Source: Verrucomicrobiota bacterium (GTDB taxonomy: Bacteria; Verrucomicrobiota; Verrucomicrobiia; Limisphaerales; JAEYXS01). From it: 64,000 nt of DNA. The position numbers were made by a program, and so were the translations under genes. Below, piece by piece: positions 63,203-64,000 of this stretch. How positions within the stretch are numbered: position 1 is the first letter of the stretch; each line of letters opens with the position of its first letter. The stretch is from NCBI GenBank assembly GCA_023431185.1, contig JAEYXS010000126.1, forward strand, positions 5,335 through 69,334, written 5' to 3'. The notes beneath the pieces are model-generated. The model worked only from the letters and a program-made list of their open reading frames with translations. It searched no databases and was not told the DNA's origin.

Positions 63203-63275
63203 GTGCGAGCGAAGAAAGAAATCCCAAATCCAAAGCTCCAAGCTCCAGGGAATCCTCAAATCTGGAAGAATGCTC

Positions 63276-63698
63276 TCAGGCGGGACGCTCGGACAAATAT
63301 GGCTGCAAAATCTTTTGCAGCGCGATGAAGAAAGCAGCGGTGAATTCCTCACTCTGCTCTGCCTGTGAAATCGCACACCTACGGTCTGATTCGGTAAGCT
63401 CTATCATCACGTCGTCAGGTAGCAGCGGACGCTCGGGAAAATGGCTGCACAGCCGCTCTGCCTGAGCAAACAGCCCGGCAATCTCAGCAAAGTCCAGTTG
63501 AGCTTTGATGGATTGGATGCAGGTGAAATTCGATTGCGGGCCGATGATTTCTCCGTGCAGCGAACCATCCGACCAAATCTTGAGGTGCCAATGCGGGTTG
63601 CCCTGCTTGACGTGACCGTTGTGCAGCAGCCGGAGCGTGGAAAGCGGTGGCGGTTCAGTTTCTTTCAAGCAGGGCGCGTTTAAGACGGCAGTTCTCAC
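63276..63698 (-). CDS. Hypothetical protein
   Basis: The 140-residue protein is soluble, with a HWHLKIWSDGSLHGEIIGP stretch and a C-terminal helical part (QAEQSEEFTAAFFIALQKIL). No family recognised. It overlaps the upstream small membrane protein by 44 bases, so either a later start is used or the pair is coupled. Confidence 0.5.
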   Translation of the reverse strand: MRTAVLNAPCLKETEPPPLSTLRLLHNGHVKQGNPHWHLKIWSDGSLHGEIIGPQSNFTCIQSIKAQLDFAEIAGLFAQAERLCSHFPERPLLPDDVMIELTESDRRCAISQAEQSEEFTAAFFIALQKILQPYLSERPA

Positions 63699-63825
63699 TG
63701 ATGAGGCCGAAATTGGCGAGTGCGATCAGGATGAGGAAGCCATCGCGTCCGGCAACGCGCCAGAAGGCCCAGGCTAACGCAGCGAAAATCAAACTGACGA
63801 AGAGAAGTTGAATTCTATCTTTCAT
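63655..63825 (-). CDS. Small membrane protein
   Basis: The 56-residue protein starts at ATG 63825 and has two hydrophobic segments (LLFVSLIFAALAWAFW and GFLILIALANFGLI) with a basic tail. A longer form beginning at 63909 is unlikely. Function unknown. Confidence 0.5.
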   Translation of the reverse strand: MKDRIQLLFVSLIFAALAWAFWRVAGRDGFLILIALANFGLISENCRLKRALLERN

Positions 63826-63884
63826 AGCGGCATGGGCCTTGGGTGTGGAGAAAAGATGATTTTGTGGAGAGGGAGCGTAGTCAG

Positions 63885-63934
63885 GACATGGGTAACACAA
63901 GTGGTTCAAGACATAGGTAACACTTGTTGGTTTA
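63885..63934. repeat. Tandem 25-bp repeats, possible transposon end
   Basis: GACATGGGTAACAC... (63885-63909) is followed at once by GACATAGGTAACAC... (63910-63934), and a partial third copy (GAGGTTACAC) follows. Multiple short repeats of this kind are found at the ends of IS21/IS481-like elements; no transposase is in view. Confidence 0.55.
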
Positions 63935-63962
63935 GAGGTTACACTTCGTTTTCACTTTGACC

Positions 63963-63998
63963 AGCTTCCAGCGGGCGGATATCCGCCCGCTGGAAGCT
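63963..63998. repeat. 36-bp perfect palindrome
   Basis: AGCTTCCAGCGGGCGGAT (63963-63980) is followed directly by its exact reverse complement, with no loop. It lies at the window edge next to the tandem repeats. Confidence 0.85.
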
Positions 63999-64000
63999 CA

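Noticed and set aside
63885..63934. CRISPR or phage attachment repeat
   Set aside because: Units are tandem with no spacer and diverged; an IS end is more likely.

Overview
The window looks like a chromosomal segment of a GC-rich bacterium of the Planctomycetes-Verrucomicrobia group, most likely a verrucomicrobium (Pedosphaera/Limisphaerales-like). The reasons are a paired DUF1592/PSD-type cytochrome c protein and Tat-exported DUF1552 protein, an exosortase-associated TIGR04073-like lipoprotein, a very large FHA-kinase-WD40 fusion, PQQ-propeller and LamG secreted proteins, and palindromic intergenic repeats. This placement is inferred from gene content; no rRNA is present.

Layout. Bases 1-22032 are ordinary chromosome: a partial phytoene-desaturase-like gene, thpR, a flavin reductase, a PQQ propeller protein, the giant kinase, the DUF1592/DUF1552 pair, tRNA-Val, an EIIA-like protein, and then a tight minus-strand run hemL-ruvX-truA-trmL. 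Upstream of that run come nadE with a LamG protein, a DUF192 lipoprotein, an unknown, a family 2 glycosyltransferase and two tandem nucleobase deaminases.

Bases 22033-39735 are an integrated mobile island of about 17.7 kb inserted in a tRNA-Arg(ACG) gene. It is bounded by a 56-bp perfect direct repeat of the tRNA 3' half. Just inside both ends lies a near-identical 26-nt sequence containing two tandem 11-bp units (probable integrase arm sites); the left copy covers the integrase start codon. The plus-strand half carries a tyrosine integrase, a small HTH protein, and a five-gene operon: SNF2-type helicase, PIN-domain ribonuclease, DUF4391 protein, type III Mod methyltransferase and type III Res nuclease-helicase. 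The minus-strand half carries an excisionase-like protein, the antirestriction protein ArdC, a serine recombinase and two unrecognised proteins. One of these is about 707 aa and begins with an IF2-N-like domain. The expanded type III restriction-modification operon and the 707-aa protein are the best candidates for an under-described system.

Bases 39760-64000 return to chromosome: a MacAB/Lol-like ABC exporter operon, an M48 protease, an unknown membrane-protein trio, a DEAD-box helicase with a Q/P/R/G-rich tail, UvrD/PcrA, an Fe-alcohol dehydrogenase with an LsrG-like monooxygenase, a TIGR04073-like lipoprotein, ispE, a TPR-like lipoprotein, glgA-serS, a MOSC protein, a family 4 glycosyltransferase and an acyltransferase. 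An in-frame fragment of a second glycosyltransferase copy follows the acyltransferase. The right edge shows tandem repeats resembling a transposon end and a 36-bp perfect palindrome.
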